Assembly (NCBI GenBank): GCA_015680685.1
Contig: MNCI01007958.1
Location: 389,300 to 453,299 of the forward strand
Direction: 5' to 3'
DNA from: Gnetum montanum
Lineage: Eukaryota; Streptophyta; Gnetopsida; Gnetales; Gnetaceae
DNA length: 64,000 bases
This document shows, in pieces, positions 10,835-22,700 of this stretch (position 1 is the stretch's first letter; each line of letters starts with the position of its first letter). A program made the translations under genes and the position numbers. The notes under the pieces are model-generated. The model saw only the letters and a program-made list of their open reading frames with translations. It made no database searches and had not been told where the DNA came from.

Positions 10835-11710
10835 TGATGAGCAGCTAGGTATCCCTATGCCCAACCATACGAATACGAGCGTTCACGCGCGATCTGGTCG
10901 AACTCCGCAGATTGTAAGCACTTAACATGTACCAGACTTCTAACCAGTGAAACCTTGGGTTAGAACGGTCGTTGTCATCCTAATTTCACTTGTAAAGTTC
11001 TATTGCGATAGTTAAGTGAGACTAAGGCTAATGATTTTTATATCTTTTTAATTATCTTTTTCGGCGACTAAGTGACGTATGAAAGTAATGAATAAACTAT
11101 TATCTAATCTCTAATTACCCTAGTGTATATGTTAACTACTCCTAGCATAAGCATCCGTTCCCATCCTCTGAGCACGTTTTGAGCATTTCCTAACACTGCT
11201 GGGTTACCAGACGTTAAGTGTCGCTGGGTTTATCAAGTGTTTGGATTACGTTCGAGATGGTCGTACTTATGTTTTTTACAAACTACGAATGAACACTAAC
11301 GATTGAAACTATAATAGTGAAAACATAAATAATCGACGAGTAACTAATAAAGCATAAACAAATGATTAATAAAGCATAAACATCTTAAACTATTAAATGC
11401 ATGAAACAATTAAGTCCAAATGCTGCAAGGATTGCATGAACAGTTCGTCTTTATTGCTGTCACGCCAATGAGCTCAGATACATCAACGCTCGAATAAAGA
11501 TTCGATCGCTTTTCATACACCTGCTGCGGGCACTTAGAAAATATTCTATCTCTTGCGGGAGCAAACTGCAAGAGCTTCGCTATCACTACTCAAAAAGATG
11601 CCTAAATGAGGCGGAAGGCCCTCATATTTATAGATCCGGGAAGGGTGGCTGCGTCGACGGGGCCGTGTATACGCGGCCCAGTCAACGCATTGACTTTTGA
11701 CACTTCATCA
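10835..11710 (-). mobile_element. Solo LTR, reverse orientation, with CCGTT target duplication
   Basis: The 876-base segment has termini TGATGAGC...TTCATCA and is flanked by a perfect 5-base duplication, CCGTT, at 10830-10834 and 11711-11715. Read on the minus strand it has a U3 palindrome (11661-11678, GTATAC-centred), a TATA box (about 11625-11636), R with TCTTTATT/AATAAAGA complementarity (11493-11501 and 11448-11455) and the U5 end motif around 10860-10910. It is a relative of the LTRs at 52745 and 60453. Unequal recombination between two LTRs usually leaves such a structure. It interrupts the internal promoter of A2. Confidence 0.88.
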
Positions 11711-11772
11711 CCGTTGATGTAGCAGGATACATGTAGCCTCGTCGACACAACACAAAAATGCTATATATAGGG
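11711..11772 (+). promoter_or_regulatory. Internal promoter of A2 late ORF, right half with TATA box
   Basis: After the right CCGTT copy come GATGTAGCAGG, ATGTAGCCTC, the inverted-repeat arm TCGACACAAC (11742-11751) and a TATA box CTATATATAG at 11761-11770. ATGTAGCCTC-like and GTTGTGTCGA-like words also occur in the U3 of the 3' LTR at 14793. The arrangement parallels the element C promoter at 56982-57023. It presumably once drove the late ORF at 12215. Confidence 0.6.
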
Positions 11773-12214
11773 GTGACACTTGGCCAGTTGTTCACCATTT
11801 ACTTCCAAATGACAGAGGAGTTTTTGCATTTTTTAGAAGCTAGAGATCTTCCAATTGCTATAACTCTCTAATTGCTCATCAGATTCACCTTGTTCTTCAA
11901 TCCTTTAGCTACTGGAGGTAGGCTTTATGTTGTGGGGGTCATAAACCTTTGGTTTTTGATAGCAAAGGTTTTTTTTTTTGAATTTTTCTAACTCCCCAAG
12001 GTTTACCCATTAAAATAATATTAAAATACTGATCCTAAACAAGTTAAATCTCACAAAAAAGCCTTGGTATATGATTGTTAAAATAATATTAAAATAATAA
12101 ACCTACCAAGATCACAAACAAACCTAAGTGTAACATGATCTAATAAGAAAGGTATTAAAAAAACTAAGGGTTATAAACTAAAACACTAATCCAGGGTTAC
12201 GTTTGTGATCGTAG
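11773..12214 (+). other. 5' leader and putative intron of late ORF (A2)
   Basis: A leader follows the TATA box. A candidate donor (CTGGAG|GTAGGC) is at 11917/11918. The acceptor TGATCGTAG ends at 12214, immediately before the ATG at 12215. The predicted intron is 297 bases and AT-rich. The 52.7 kb element has the same layout (acceptor directly before ATG), which supports a real, conserved splice. Confidence 0.5.
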
Positions 12215-14560
12215 ATGACATCAAAGAGAGGAGTACCTATAGGAGGACCTTCCCAGCCTAGGGAAAAATAATCAAGAGGAAGAAGGGGCCAGCAACAACC
12301 ACAATAGCCCCAAGAGCAAGAGGCCAAGGCAACATATGCAACGAGATCTTTTTAGGAGGAGCCCAAGGTGGAATCTGTTCAATAGATTTCCATTGCAGAG
12401 ACTAGCCAATTCAAGCAATATGGAGCTCATAGGCTGTGGCAAAACCTTGAAGTTACACTAATGGAGGCTTGCCTGGAAAGAATTAGAACCAAGGAGGTTC
12501 AGAGTTCCATTCTCCAAGAACTAAACTTTGGACTCTTGGAGTTGGCACCGGAAGAAGTCCACACTCAATTATAGGGGTCTTCCATGTGGCCCATTCTTTC
12601 CTCAAGGAGATGCATCCATCAAGATCAAGGACATCACCGTCTCCTATTCGATTGAGGCCATCGTGGAGGTCATTGATTTGCCTGACACTGGGGCAACAAT
12701 GGTAAACATATCAATCTAAGTAGATCTAGAAGCCAAGAAAGAGTGGGTCCAACATTGCTATGGAGTAGACCATGAGAAGTATGATGCACTCACGAAGGCA
12801 GAGTGTGCCTATTTTAAGATTGTGGCCTATCACCTAAACCTCACGGTGAGGCCAAGTAAGGTAACAACCTTTTCTGCCCATGTGTGCACCTCTCTAAGAA
12901 GAAAGTTCTGTCTCAACCTTCCATAGCTTATCTATTTGGAGATAGAGAAGCACTTTAAAGAGAAAAAAAAAGGAAGGAAGACACCCATTTCCATGCCTAA
13001 TTAGAAAACTTTGCAAAAGGGTAGGCATAGCATGCTATGCCAATGACGTGGTTCATCATGCTCTTGCCACATCCTGGCAAGAGATGAAGGATAAGGTAGC
13101 ACCAAAGCTGCAAGAAGAGTAGAGGCCACCATTGCCACCACCTACAAGAGAAACAACACTGAATGCACTTGCAACTGCAGAAAGGCTTCGAAAACTCTTT
13201 GAGCAATAGCTACAACAGCAATAGGGCTCAATAGGTGGTGGAGAGCCATCGGTTTACCGTTTAGCCCTAAGCAATCTCAATGAGGTCACAAGGATCATCA
13301 GTTGGTTGGACCAAGAAACTGTCCCATCGTTCTCAGCACAGAAATCAGGTGCCCACAAGAACAAATCCTAGTGCTCGAGAAGTTACGGTGTCCATTCCTG
13401 GACAAGAATTCCCTAAACTTTCTGGGATTGCTACAACTTTTTTAGTTTGCTTGGAGGGAGGCAATGGGGTGACTGTTTTGGTGATGTAGTACCAAGGATA
13501 GGAGACAATGGTAGAGGTGGTGAAGGAGGCAACATTGACAAGGATTGTCACAAGTCCATAAAGAAAACTTCCTCATCAAAGACCTTCATCACCTATGAAA
13601 TTTCGAACAACAAAAAAACCAAATGGTTGAATTTTTTTGTGAAACAACAGGAACAATGAGCCAAGGTGAATCTTGATTTGAGGAGGTTGGCAGTAGAAAA
13701 CAGGAATCTCTTGATGGAGGAAGTTTGAGTTCTTCATCAAAAAATGGCCATTGACGCAGCTGCTTGGAAAAATGAGGCCATGAAATTTGAATGAGTCAAG
13801 AATCATTATAGGGACTAGGTTGGGCTCCTCAAGGAGGTGAGTGAATAAAGAAATCCAATTAGCCAATACAAAGATGAACGAGGCCCTCCAACAACTTAAG
13901 CAAATAAGCGACATGTGGTAACCCATGTTTGATGGGTTAAACATGTATAACAAAGCAAAAATCTACTTTATGGAGTTGCATATCGAGGAGATGATGAAGT
14001 ACGTGGAGCTTGCCAACCTCTGTTATGCAAACTTGGCTATGTTGACAGCAAGGAGGCCAAGAGCTGACTTGGAGAAACAAGTGGCTAGTTCCTACCTCTT
14101 GTACAAGGCGGAATTCAAGCAACACAAGGAGACCAAGCAGCAGTTGGAGACAACCAACATCAAGCTTGAAGTTCTCAATAGTAGATTCATTGAATAATGA
14201 TATGTTGCTAAGAACTTGGCCAAAAGGATGAACGACTACCATGAGTTGTAGAACTTAGTAAAGACATTTGACATTAAATGCAAACAATTCACAGCATAAT
14301 TTGCCAATACCAAGGAGTTGTTTCTTGTGATGTAGTGCCTATGGGATATCCCTGTGCAAGCCCGCATTGATGAAGCCACATGGTCTACATACAATCCATG
14401 TGGCAAAGAGGAGAAGATGAAAGCATTATTGGATGCTTTTAAGCTTCTTTTAGTAGTAGCAACAAGAAGTCAACCTCAGCCATTTTCACTGCCACAAGCA
14501 CCATAACCTATCGAAGGACCTTTAGCACCACGGGAGCCTCCACCTCCAGGTACTATTTGA
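12215..14560 (+). pseudogene. Late ORF (coiled-coil retroelement protein), copy B
   Basis: Homologous to the 57492-60281 ORF. It starts MTSKRG; a basic, Gln-rich start leads into the conserved domain at 12590-13060 ('DITVSYSIEAIVEVIDLPDTG', then 'AYFKIVAYHLNLTV', 'PFPCLIRKLCKRVGIACYAND'), a variable linker, and a coiled-coil half with 'YVELANLCYANLAML' at about 14000-14045 and an E-P-P-P-P-G-T-I C-terminus before TGA 14558-14560. It is about 150 codons shorter than copy C and has more frame changes. It lies between the integrase linker and the 3' LTR, the slot of env-like ORFs in Athila elements, but no membrane span is visible. Function unknown. Confidence 0.7.
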
Positions 14561-14780
14561 GAATTTGCCTTGTCCTCGACAACCCAGGAGTACTTGCTGA
14601 AAATTTTGTAGAATGTCCAATTTTTTCGTAATGGGCACCAATTTTGTAACCCCATACAATTTGGCACTCAAAGTCGATCAATTAGTCAATTTGTTTGTCT
14701 TTAGCTAATAAATTCCATACTTCAAATTTTGCAAGAAGCTCAATCCTACTTTTCTTCACTCAAGGATGAGTTTTTAGTCG

Positions 14781-14792
14781 ATTGTGGGGGTA
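14781..14792 (+). other. Polypurine tract beside 3' LTR (A2)
   Basis: ATTGTGGGGGTA immediately precedes the LTR start. The same position in the 52.7 kb element reads TCGTGGGGGCA. It would prime plus-strand DNA synthesis. Confidence 0.55.
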
Positions 14793-15688
14793 TGATGAGT
14801 TGTCATAAATAGGTTGTGTCGATAGGCATGAGTTGATGTAGCCTCATTGACGTATCCCTGTTGACACATGGTAACATGCATCAACGTAGATGCATCAACA
14901 TTGACGCAAGCGAAACCTACATAATTGCATGCACCAACCACATTTATGACACCTTAGGTTCATAGCATAGAGAAGCTTTTGTAGTTTGATTTTCCTAGAG
15001 TTACAATAGTTTCTCTTTGAGTGCTCGCAATGTGAATTAAAGAGATTTTACGGATCTTTATTCGAATGTCCTTACTTGAACATATTGGTGTGAATGACAA
15101 TAAAGATGAGATTTTTTATATTTATTGCAGCACTTGGATTAGTTCAATCTTTCTTACTTGCATTTTACTTTTAATGCACTTTACTTTCATGGTTTTAATT
15201 AGTTAAAATACTTAATAATAAAAACATAAATATGACTGCTTTGAACATAACATATTACGCTTGGTAATCTAAGTATTGGCTATTTGGTATGCCCAGTAAT
15301 CGCCTCTTGGTAACCTAGTAGTGTTGATACTAGTTAAAGATGTGTATGGTAGGTGGGAACAACTACTTATGTTAGGATAGTTAGTCACTAGAGTAACTAA
15401 TTTGTTAGATAATTAATCATTAAACCTTCATTATTTCACCTAGCCCTTAGGATAAAAAAATATATATAAAACACTTACAAATATAGACATCATAAGCCTT
15501 AACTCACATTTAATTGTACATACTGAAAACACAAGTGTGAGTTAGGAAGACAACAATCATACAATCCCTTGACTCACAGTCTAGGACTATGGGTGAACAT
15601 AGGAATTAAGTCTATGGAATTCGACCAGATCATTGGTACACACTTGTGATTTGAATGGTTGGGCATAGGGGATACTTGCTGCTCATCA
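14793..15688 (+). repeat. 3' LTR of Athila-like element A2
   Basis: 896 bases, TGATGAGT...GCTCATCA. U3 contains GTTGTGTCGA (14813-14822), TGATGTAGCCTC and several CATCAACG/TTGACG words. R carries ATCTTTATT at 15054-15062 and AATAAAGAT at 15099-15107, a 9-base complementary pair around the poly(A) signal. U5 has CTTGGTAA repeats (about 15260-15315). The matching 5' LTR is not recognised in the window. The sequence to its right is the interior of another late ORF, so this element appears to have inserted into a relative. Confidence 0.75.
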
Positions 15689-17806
15689 ACTGTTGAAGCC
15701 ATTGCTGCAGCATTGGGTATCCCAAACCTTGGGATAGAGAGTGTTCTAATTTCCTCTTGTTATGACATAAATACCATATTTTTGTGGATTCAAAGAGCCT
15801 ATGGTGTCCAAGATAAGAAATACAAGTCCCTAGCCATTGCTAAGAAAATCTACTTTAAGATTGGAACTTATCACATCTTTCCCATGGTGCACTTAACTTG
15901 ACTCTCAACTTATGTAGCCCATGGATGTGCAACCCTTAGCGGGAAGTACCCAACTAACCTATCTCATCTCATCTTTTTGAAGATTGAGAAAAGGTTTCGA
16001 AATAACCACTCTCAGAAGAAGACCTTGCCGTTCTCTTGTCTAATCAGAAAATTGTGCAAGCAAGTGAGGATTGTAGGATACACCAACGTCACCATTAGGA
16101 GGGCCTAGAATGCCTTTTACTTAGAAATCATGATGGTGGTGCCCACATGTAAAGATGAATAGGAGGTGTGGCCACCTCCTAACATTGAAGTGGCAGTATC
16201 AAGCACCATTGCAACAACAATATCATCAACATCAACAACCACTATTTTTACAAGAAGGACCATTGGTGCTAGGGCCCACACAACATAGACTAGCACTGTG
16301 GGTGCTAGCACTCATGCACTTGCGATTGACCATGGGGCACTTGTAGGAACTGTCCTAGGCCATGTGTTGGGGTACGTGGGACCTAGGCAAAATGTTTCGC
16401 ATCACTAGGGATGAGCACAAAGTCTTGATGGACCCCCAAATTGGAAAGATTGCACTCAACACAATAGGGGATGATTGGTCAATGTAGATATCTAGGAATG
16501 CCGTCACATCTTGCTCACTTTGGAGTCTAGTGAAGGAGCCACAATCATACTAATGCCCCATGAAGGTTAGCAGGTAGCTTCAGAGCTATTGACAAACCAT
16601 ATTGGCATGGCACTAAATGTTCCTTGGGCACCCATTCTAGACTTTGTGGTTGCAGATAACATTCAAGTGTCCACAAGGGTAGGTGGAGGAGAAGGGAACA
16701 TGATCGCTATAGAGCATGAAGATGTGTTAGATAGACTGTTGTGGATAGGGTAGATCATAGAAAACACATATGACATTCCTGAAAATGTCCTTGTTGTATT
16801 GTTTGAACTATCCATAACAAAGGGGAAAGTGGTATAGTCTAAACCCCAATTGTAGAAGGTTGAGTTGGGGATACATAAATTGCAAAATGAGGTTGCTCAA
16901 CTTCATGTCTAGCTTGATGACCCCATGCAGTTCATTGTTTCTAAGCCGCTTTGTTAGTTTCATGATGACAAAATCAATTGACTAGGGCCAAGTAGCATTA
17001 GATTGAGATAGAAAAGGGGAAAGCGATATAGGATGCATTGATGATAGATGCAAAGTCACATGCATTGGAGAAGACCATTGCCACATTACAAGAAGAAAAT
17101 AAGGGTATGGTAGCCAAGAAAGGAGATTGACTCAAATATTAAAAGAAAAGGAGCAAATGAAAGCTAGCTTGAATAATATCTAGGAACAATTTGTCAAGGC
17201 AGATTTGGAGATCAAAAGGTTAGTTAGAGAATATTGCAATTTGTCTATGGTAGAGGTTTGCAATTGAGATTGGAACTTGAAGAATGAAGCTTCAAGGTAG
17301 AAAGTGTTCAGAAAACACTATAGGGACCAAGTTGGCTTGCAAAAGGAGATTAACAAGAAGGAAATCAGAATGACCAAGGCCTAGTTGAACATAGCTCTGT
17401 AGCAATTAATTGACACTACTTGGAAAAGCATCCTTGATGGTATCAATGTAGTCAAGGAGATGATGCACTACATGGAACTGGCTAGCCTGCAATATGCCAA
17501 TCTTGCTATGTTGAAAGCTAGTCAGCCCAAAATGACAAGTAGAAAAACAAGCTACTGCCATGTTTGCTCTCTATGAATGTGAGTGCTAACTCTATGATCA
17601 GACCAAGCAAAAGCTATAGATTGCCAATGCAGAATTGGAGGTTCTTTGCATAAAATTCATTGATTAGTATGGTAGAAATGAGAATGCTTAGATGGATGTT
17701 GAATGTTACCAGAAGAGGTAAACCACACAACACAAATATTAGAGGAAGACTTGGAGTGACTTCTATTTCAAATAGGTTACAAGAATGGTAGCTTAAATCG
17801 TTTTTA
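15689..17806 (+). pseudogene. Late ORF (coiled-coil retroelement protein), copy D, 5' truncated
   Basis: The reading resumes in mid-domain directly after the LTR: 'TVEAIAAALGIPNLG', then 'KKIYFKIGTYHIFPMVHLT', 'LPFSCLIRKLCKQVRIVGYTN', each matching copies B and C. The downstream half is Lys/Glu-rich and helical, with 'YMELASLQYANLAML' at about 17470-17515. Many stops interrupt it. The 5' quarter is missing because an element sits at 15688. The 3' end is lost at the G-tract at 17807, and its continuation is not found after the LINE at 18853. Confidence 0.65.
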
Positions 17807-17827
17807 GGGGGGGGGGGGGGGGTGGGT

Positions 17828-17858
<31 letters not shown>
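17807..17858. repeat. G homopolymer tract (52 bases, two T interruptions)
   Basis: All G except T at 17823 and 17827. It lies at the junction of late ORF copy D and the minus-strand LINE ORF1; in LINE sense it is a C-tract containing CCCACCCACCCCC. It could be real (LINE untranslated sequence, as near 608-625) or a sequencing/assembly artefact. Confidence 0.8.
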
Positions 17859-17859
<1 letters not shown>

Positions 17860-18853
17860 AGCCTGTCGGAGGATGGGTGCAGCTAGCCCTTGTGACCCAG
17901 TGTGACCCAGGCGCCCTCCTCGAACAGCTGCTTGGCTTGGTCTCTTGGCCGCAACGGCTGTGCTTTCTGGACCCAACAGTCTGCCTCCTGGTGTTTGGGT
18001 TTCCCACAATATGCGCAGACGGCGGTTTTGCCCTCTTGGGCCATTGCTCTGTGTTTGGGGCCTGGTGCAGCTTCCAGGTTCTCGAACTCGATCTGAAGTT
18101 TTTCCTCCCCACCAGGGAGTTCCAACATGACCTCTTGGATGAGGTCCTTCTCTGACAGCTAGCACCATACGCAGAAATGGGCGAAACCCATTCGCTCCAT
18201 CGACTGCGTGATGTGGTCAAAAGCGATGAATTCATCGAAGAAGCCGGTGATTTTCTGCAGGAATTCCAGGTTCCTGAGTTCCCATGGAATCCCGGAAATC
18301 TGCATCCAAACCAAGGCCCGGGTAAACAGGTCGACCATGCGATGGGCCTTGGGGCGCCAATGGGTCAAGGATAGACCTTGAGCCCCGTAAAACCACGGGC
18401 CTCCCAACAACATCGAGTCCTTGGTTTTGTCGAGAAGGGAAAATGAACAGGAGTAGGTCCTCAAACAAACTGCGAACACCCACTCTGCCCACTTTCCACA
18501 GCTCCTATGCCCACCGCTGTACTAAATCCAGCCGCGGGCGGGCACCCCAGGACACAAAGCGGCCAATAAGGCTCCGCTGCATGGTTCGGACCCCCTCAAG
18601 TGGGGGTTGGGTGACCCGAAGGCGTAGGGTATTATCGGCCTTGGAGTGGGCCTCGATGTTGCCCCTAGGCACAAGCCCTCCATCATCTCCATTGGCCAAA
18701 GCATCTTCCTCGCTATTCCTCTGCCCCTAGCTGACAGTTGTTGGTGGTATGTTGGTTTTGGCTTGCGGTTGCGCTTGTCGGGGCTCTTGGAGCTGCTCCT
18801 GTGGTTGCTCTTGCGGCTGCTCCTGCTCCATCTTCTCCTAGGCCCTCTCTAGA
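17859..18853 (-). pseudogene. LINE ORF1 (DUF4283 plus zinc knuckle), copy 2
   Basis: Minus strand with ATG at 18831-18829. A Gln/Glu/Pro-rich start (MEQEQPQEQPQEQ) leads to 'LRLRVTQPPLEGVRTMQRSL', 'IGRFVSWGARPRLDLVQRW', then after a frameshift (18480-18505) 'GGPWFYGAQGLSLTHW', 'VWMQISGIPWELRN', 'FDEFIAFDHITQSMERMGFA', and finally a CCHC zinc knuckle CAYCGKPKHQEADCW (about 18020-17975; C-x2-C-x4-H-x4-C complete). This order is typical of plant L1-type LINE ORF1 proteins, which bind element RNA. ORF2 (endonuclease-RT) and a poly(A) tail are missing. It is homologous to 4666-5600. Confidence 0.78.
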
Positions 18854-19708
18854 TGTTTGTTGCTGCATCTAATATTTTTTTTTATTATAATGTGAAATGA
18901 GTTATGGCTGCATTGTGAAACTTTGCATAAGAATGCTAAGTATTAGCTTTGGTATGCAATTTGCATTTTTAAAGGTAGAATTATAGCACAGCAAGTGATT
19001 TATGCACTGTATGCTTGAACAGTTTTTATTGCAATAGAATCATCGCCAAAGTTAATATTCTTATTTTGTGTAAGTTACTACTACTAATCTTGCAGAGGTT
19101 AGCACTTCTAGTCTCCAGGTTGCAATTTCTATTCTTGCATAGGTTACAGTTTTTATTATTTCACAGGCTACACTTGCTATTGTACAACAGGATACTGTTT
19201 ATTGGCTGGGCTGTCTTTGGGGGCTTTGGACTTATAAGATGTTTGTTAGCATTGGTGATGGTTCTTGCTTGACAAACAAATAAAAAAAAATTGGAAAGGT
19301 TGGTTGGTGCCAAAACAGCTATTTGCTGACAATTTGCGAGAGTCAAAAGTATCTGACTTCTTATACTTTAAGTGTTCCATTGGATGCTTTTTATAGAATT
19401 TCCTAGTTGTGACTTCTAGTAGGTCGGTGCAGGTGGATGGGTGGTGCCTTTACTAATTTGCGCATAGTTTGAGATGGAAAGCGCCTGTCACCTAATCACC
19501 ATCTCGATTTAGCACTATTTATCATATTTGGAAGCAGACGGAATTATAACAGGCTAAATTAGATAAAGAAATTTATGGGTTTTCTTTGTTAGCACAGCCA
19601 CCGAGATAGGCAAACCCTTCTGGAAAAGTACAGCAGATTTTGTCCCCGTTTTTCTTATGAATTATTAATTTGCAACCACTTGTTGTAAGTATGCATACGT
19701 TTTTGTAG
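18854..19708. other. Intronic or flanking sequence before the CBL exons
   Basis: AT-rich, with pyrimidine-rich runs and repeated AGGTTAGCA/AGGTTACA words near 19094-19175. No EF-hand or other CBL exon was found here, so the exon upstream of 19709 must lie beyond the retroelement stack or be absent. Confidence 0.5.
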
Positions 19709-22700
19709 GTGAAGCAAATGCTGATAGCCCTTTTGGATGAATTAGATCTGAATTTGACAGATGATTTACTGGAAGCAATTTTGGATAAGGTGATTCTAAT
19801 ACAGTTATTCACGTTCTAAATTGTCCATGAATAGCTAACATAATCTTATATTTTAATCTTAACCAAGATTGGTTTTGTTTCTTTTGCCCCATTGTAGACA
19901 TTTTCAGAAGCAGATTTTCGTCATGATGGCAAAATTGATAAGGAAGAGTGGAGGGTATTTGTAATGCAGAATCCTTCTGTTTTAAGAAACATGACACTTC
20001 CTGCTTTGAAGTAAGTAAGAAAACGTTAAGGTAATCCTTTTTTGAAAACTAGTACTTGTCATGACTCTTAACCTTCATATGTTGTATGCACACATTTAAC
20101 TTGAAGTTACATTTTCCTAATTATAGAAGCTAACCCTATCCTAATTCCATTTTCCTAAATTATAGAAGCTAAACCTCTTCCAATTCAGGAGTTTCATCGT
20201 GTTACGTCCTTATTATTTATTTTTGCAACTCAATATGACATGACATCATAGAGGAGTTAAACCTAATCTTGCTTCACCATTTAACACGGTTAACTTGGTT
20301 TTAGAATATTTGTTTGAAGTTGTATTTTAGATGTTACACTGTGAACCACTTACATAAGTGTTCTTGCTTTCTAAAATTCTTTTATGAAGCTGAAACTGAA
20401 ACTGAACCGTTTTTTTTAACATCCATGTGAAGATCATATGGATCTATTGGACAAAGTTCAATTTCAGTTACTATATTTTGCTTAATGCCTTTATATCTCA
20501 GCATAATCCAAAGGGATTGGACTTATGATTTGCAAGAAGCCTTAACCACAAGTTTCAACTCATTGAATTTATTAGTTTGGCATTCTTTTCAAAAAAAATT
20601 TTGGTGTCTGCAATGATTTTGGATCTCTACAATACAGTCTAAATTGGGGATGTTACCATTAGAAACAAACATATGCATACTTATGAAATGTGGATCAGAA
20701 TCTTGATTTTGGTGATCTTGAATCTCATTCTTGGTCACTGCAATCCACATTGGTGCTAGAATTGTGATTCTGGATCATGATTCCAATTGATTCTGGATCA
20801 CAATTCCAAGTGATTACAAATTGTTTGTAATGTTTAGTTAATAGAATCACATAAGTTTTTCAAAATTGCTAGAAATCTGATATTTTTAATGTTATTTTTG
20901 ATATCATAATTCAAGACAATTCTAGGTTACAATTCTCAACAATTGATAACTTGGAATCTTTGAAATGTAAAACAATTTGTGATGTGATCCACATTTTAGA
21001 AGTATGAACATATGTTGATTTTGTAACACATGTTGCAATCTTAAGATTGAGATTTACATGCTACTTGCAATATTGGTATTGTTGGCAATTGGGAGGTACA
21101 CCATCTTTGTTGTTGTTCCCCCAAAAGGGGTCATAGAGAAAATCAACCAAATAGTTTGTAATTTTATTTGGTCAAGAGGTAAAGGGGGTGACCATATGCA
21201 GTTGGTATGTTGGTAGAAGGTGGCATGGCCAATAAACATTGGATGGCTAGGCATCACTAGCTTTCATGAATAGGTCATTATGGGTTAACAAGTCCTTGCC
21301 AATTGTGTCTTAAGTGGAGAGGTTATGAGGCCTTGGGTAGTGATCTTGGAGAGGAAGTACACCTTGTGGCATGTGAGTTCCTAGGTCTCCTGAATTTGGC
21401 ATGGCATATGTGCAACCGTTTAGTAATTACAATAGATGGGGTTGTTGGGCACCCAACCGTGTGAATTAATGCACACTAAATACCCCACAACCCTAGGCTG
21501 GCAACAGATTTGGCATAGTTGCCTTCCCTAGAAAATAAAATGTTTTCTTTGGTTAATTGTGCATGGGGCGTTGCAAGTATAGACCTTGGTCCACATGCAT
21601 GGGCTTCATGTGGATGCCACATGTTTGCTGTGCAATGTAGTTGAGGAGACAACACAACATTTTGTCTATTAGTGTCACTTCACATGTGTGACTTGGGTGG
21701 CCTCGGCCACGTTGCTGCTACAAGGGGATTCTTTGGTGGGCACAATCTCATGGGCCATATAGCAGGTAAGAAATGAATACATTTTTCAAAACACACTTCT
21801 CCCTTCATCGACCTTCATTCTTCATCGCACACAATAGCTTTGGTGGGAGGCAATGGTGGCCATAAGGCACTGTGACCTTTGAGCTAGACTGTCAACGGTT
21901 CCAGAGCAACTAGCAGCTATGTGCGTTGGTGCGGTAGATGGGTTGGGAGGATCTACTTTCTCTGTTAATGGGGTACCCTAAGCTTGCTGATACTTTCTTT
22001 TCATGATGGCACGAAGGCTACACCACTTTTTGTGGTACCCGCATTAGGCTCACAAAGATGGGGATTGCAGAGTATCTAGGCGTTTTGGTGGAAGGGGAGG
22101 TGGTGTTGCCTTCGAGGAGGGGTCTCCAAGACGTAGTGGGTTTTTTCCAAGGACCTGTGCCAAAGACAAGTAGCAGCTAGGTTTCAAAGTCCTCTCTTCC
22201 GCTCCTTTGGCAAGAGGCAGTAGAGCTTGTTGAAGAACTCTTTGTGCAATCAACAACTCTTTGTGCAATGTGGAAATGTGTGGAAGCTCCTAAGAACACA
22301 TTTTGCTTTCCTTTAGTGTATGCAGCTCAGTTGCCTTCTAAACCTCCCAAAATTCTTTCTGGCTGTGCTTCGGTGAGACAGAAGGGGGCAGCATTCTGGC
22401 CTAATTTTGGCCCTTTGGAGTGTAGCACGCCTGCGAGAGCCTATGCCAACTAAACTTCTCTAGGTTAGGATGACATATTTACATTGCTATCCCTCCATGG
22501 AGGGCAAGTCCTCCACCTCGGCCGAGATAGTTATGGAGGCATAGCTAGAGATGAGGATGCCGATGGTGCGCGAAGGGGACCCTAATTGGCAAGGGTCCGC
22601 CACGCACCAAGTACAACTCCGTTAACAAGTCAGGTCGGTGGAAGAGTAGGTGTGTCGGGAGCTCCAAAGCCAGTATGAGATTGACCTACTTTGGGCCATT

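Noticed and set aside
1279-15688. A single 14.4 kb full-length Athila element
   Set aside because: The two LTRs have different U3 types, no shared target duplication, and the integrase tail is present twice.
17614-18235. Minus-strand ORFs ending in long poly-proline
   Set aside because: Produced by the G/C homopolymer at 17807-17858 joined to out-of-frame LINE sequence.
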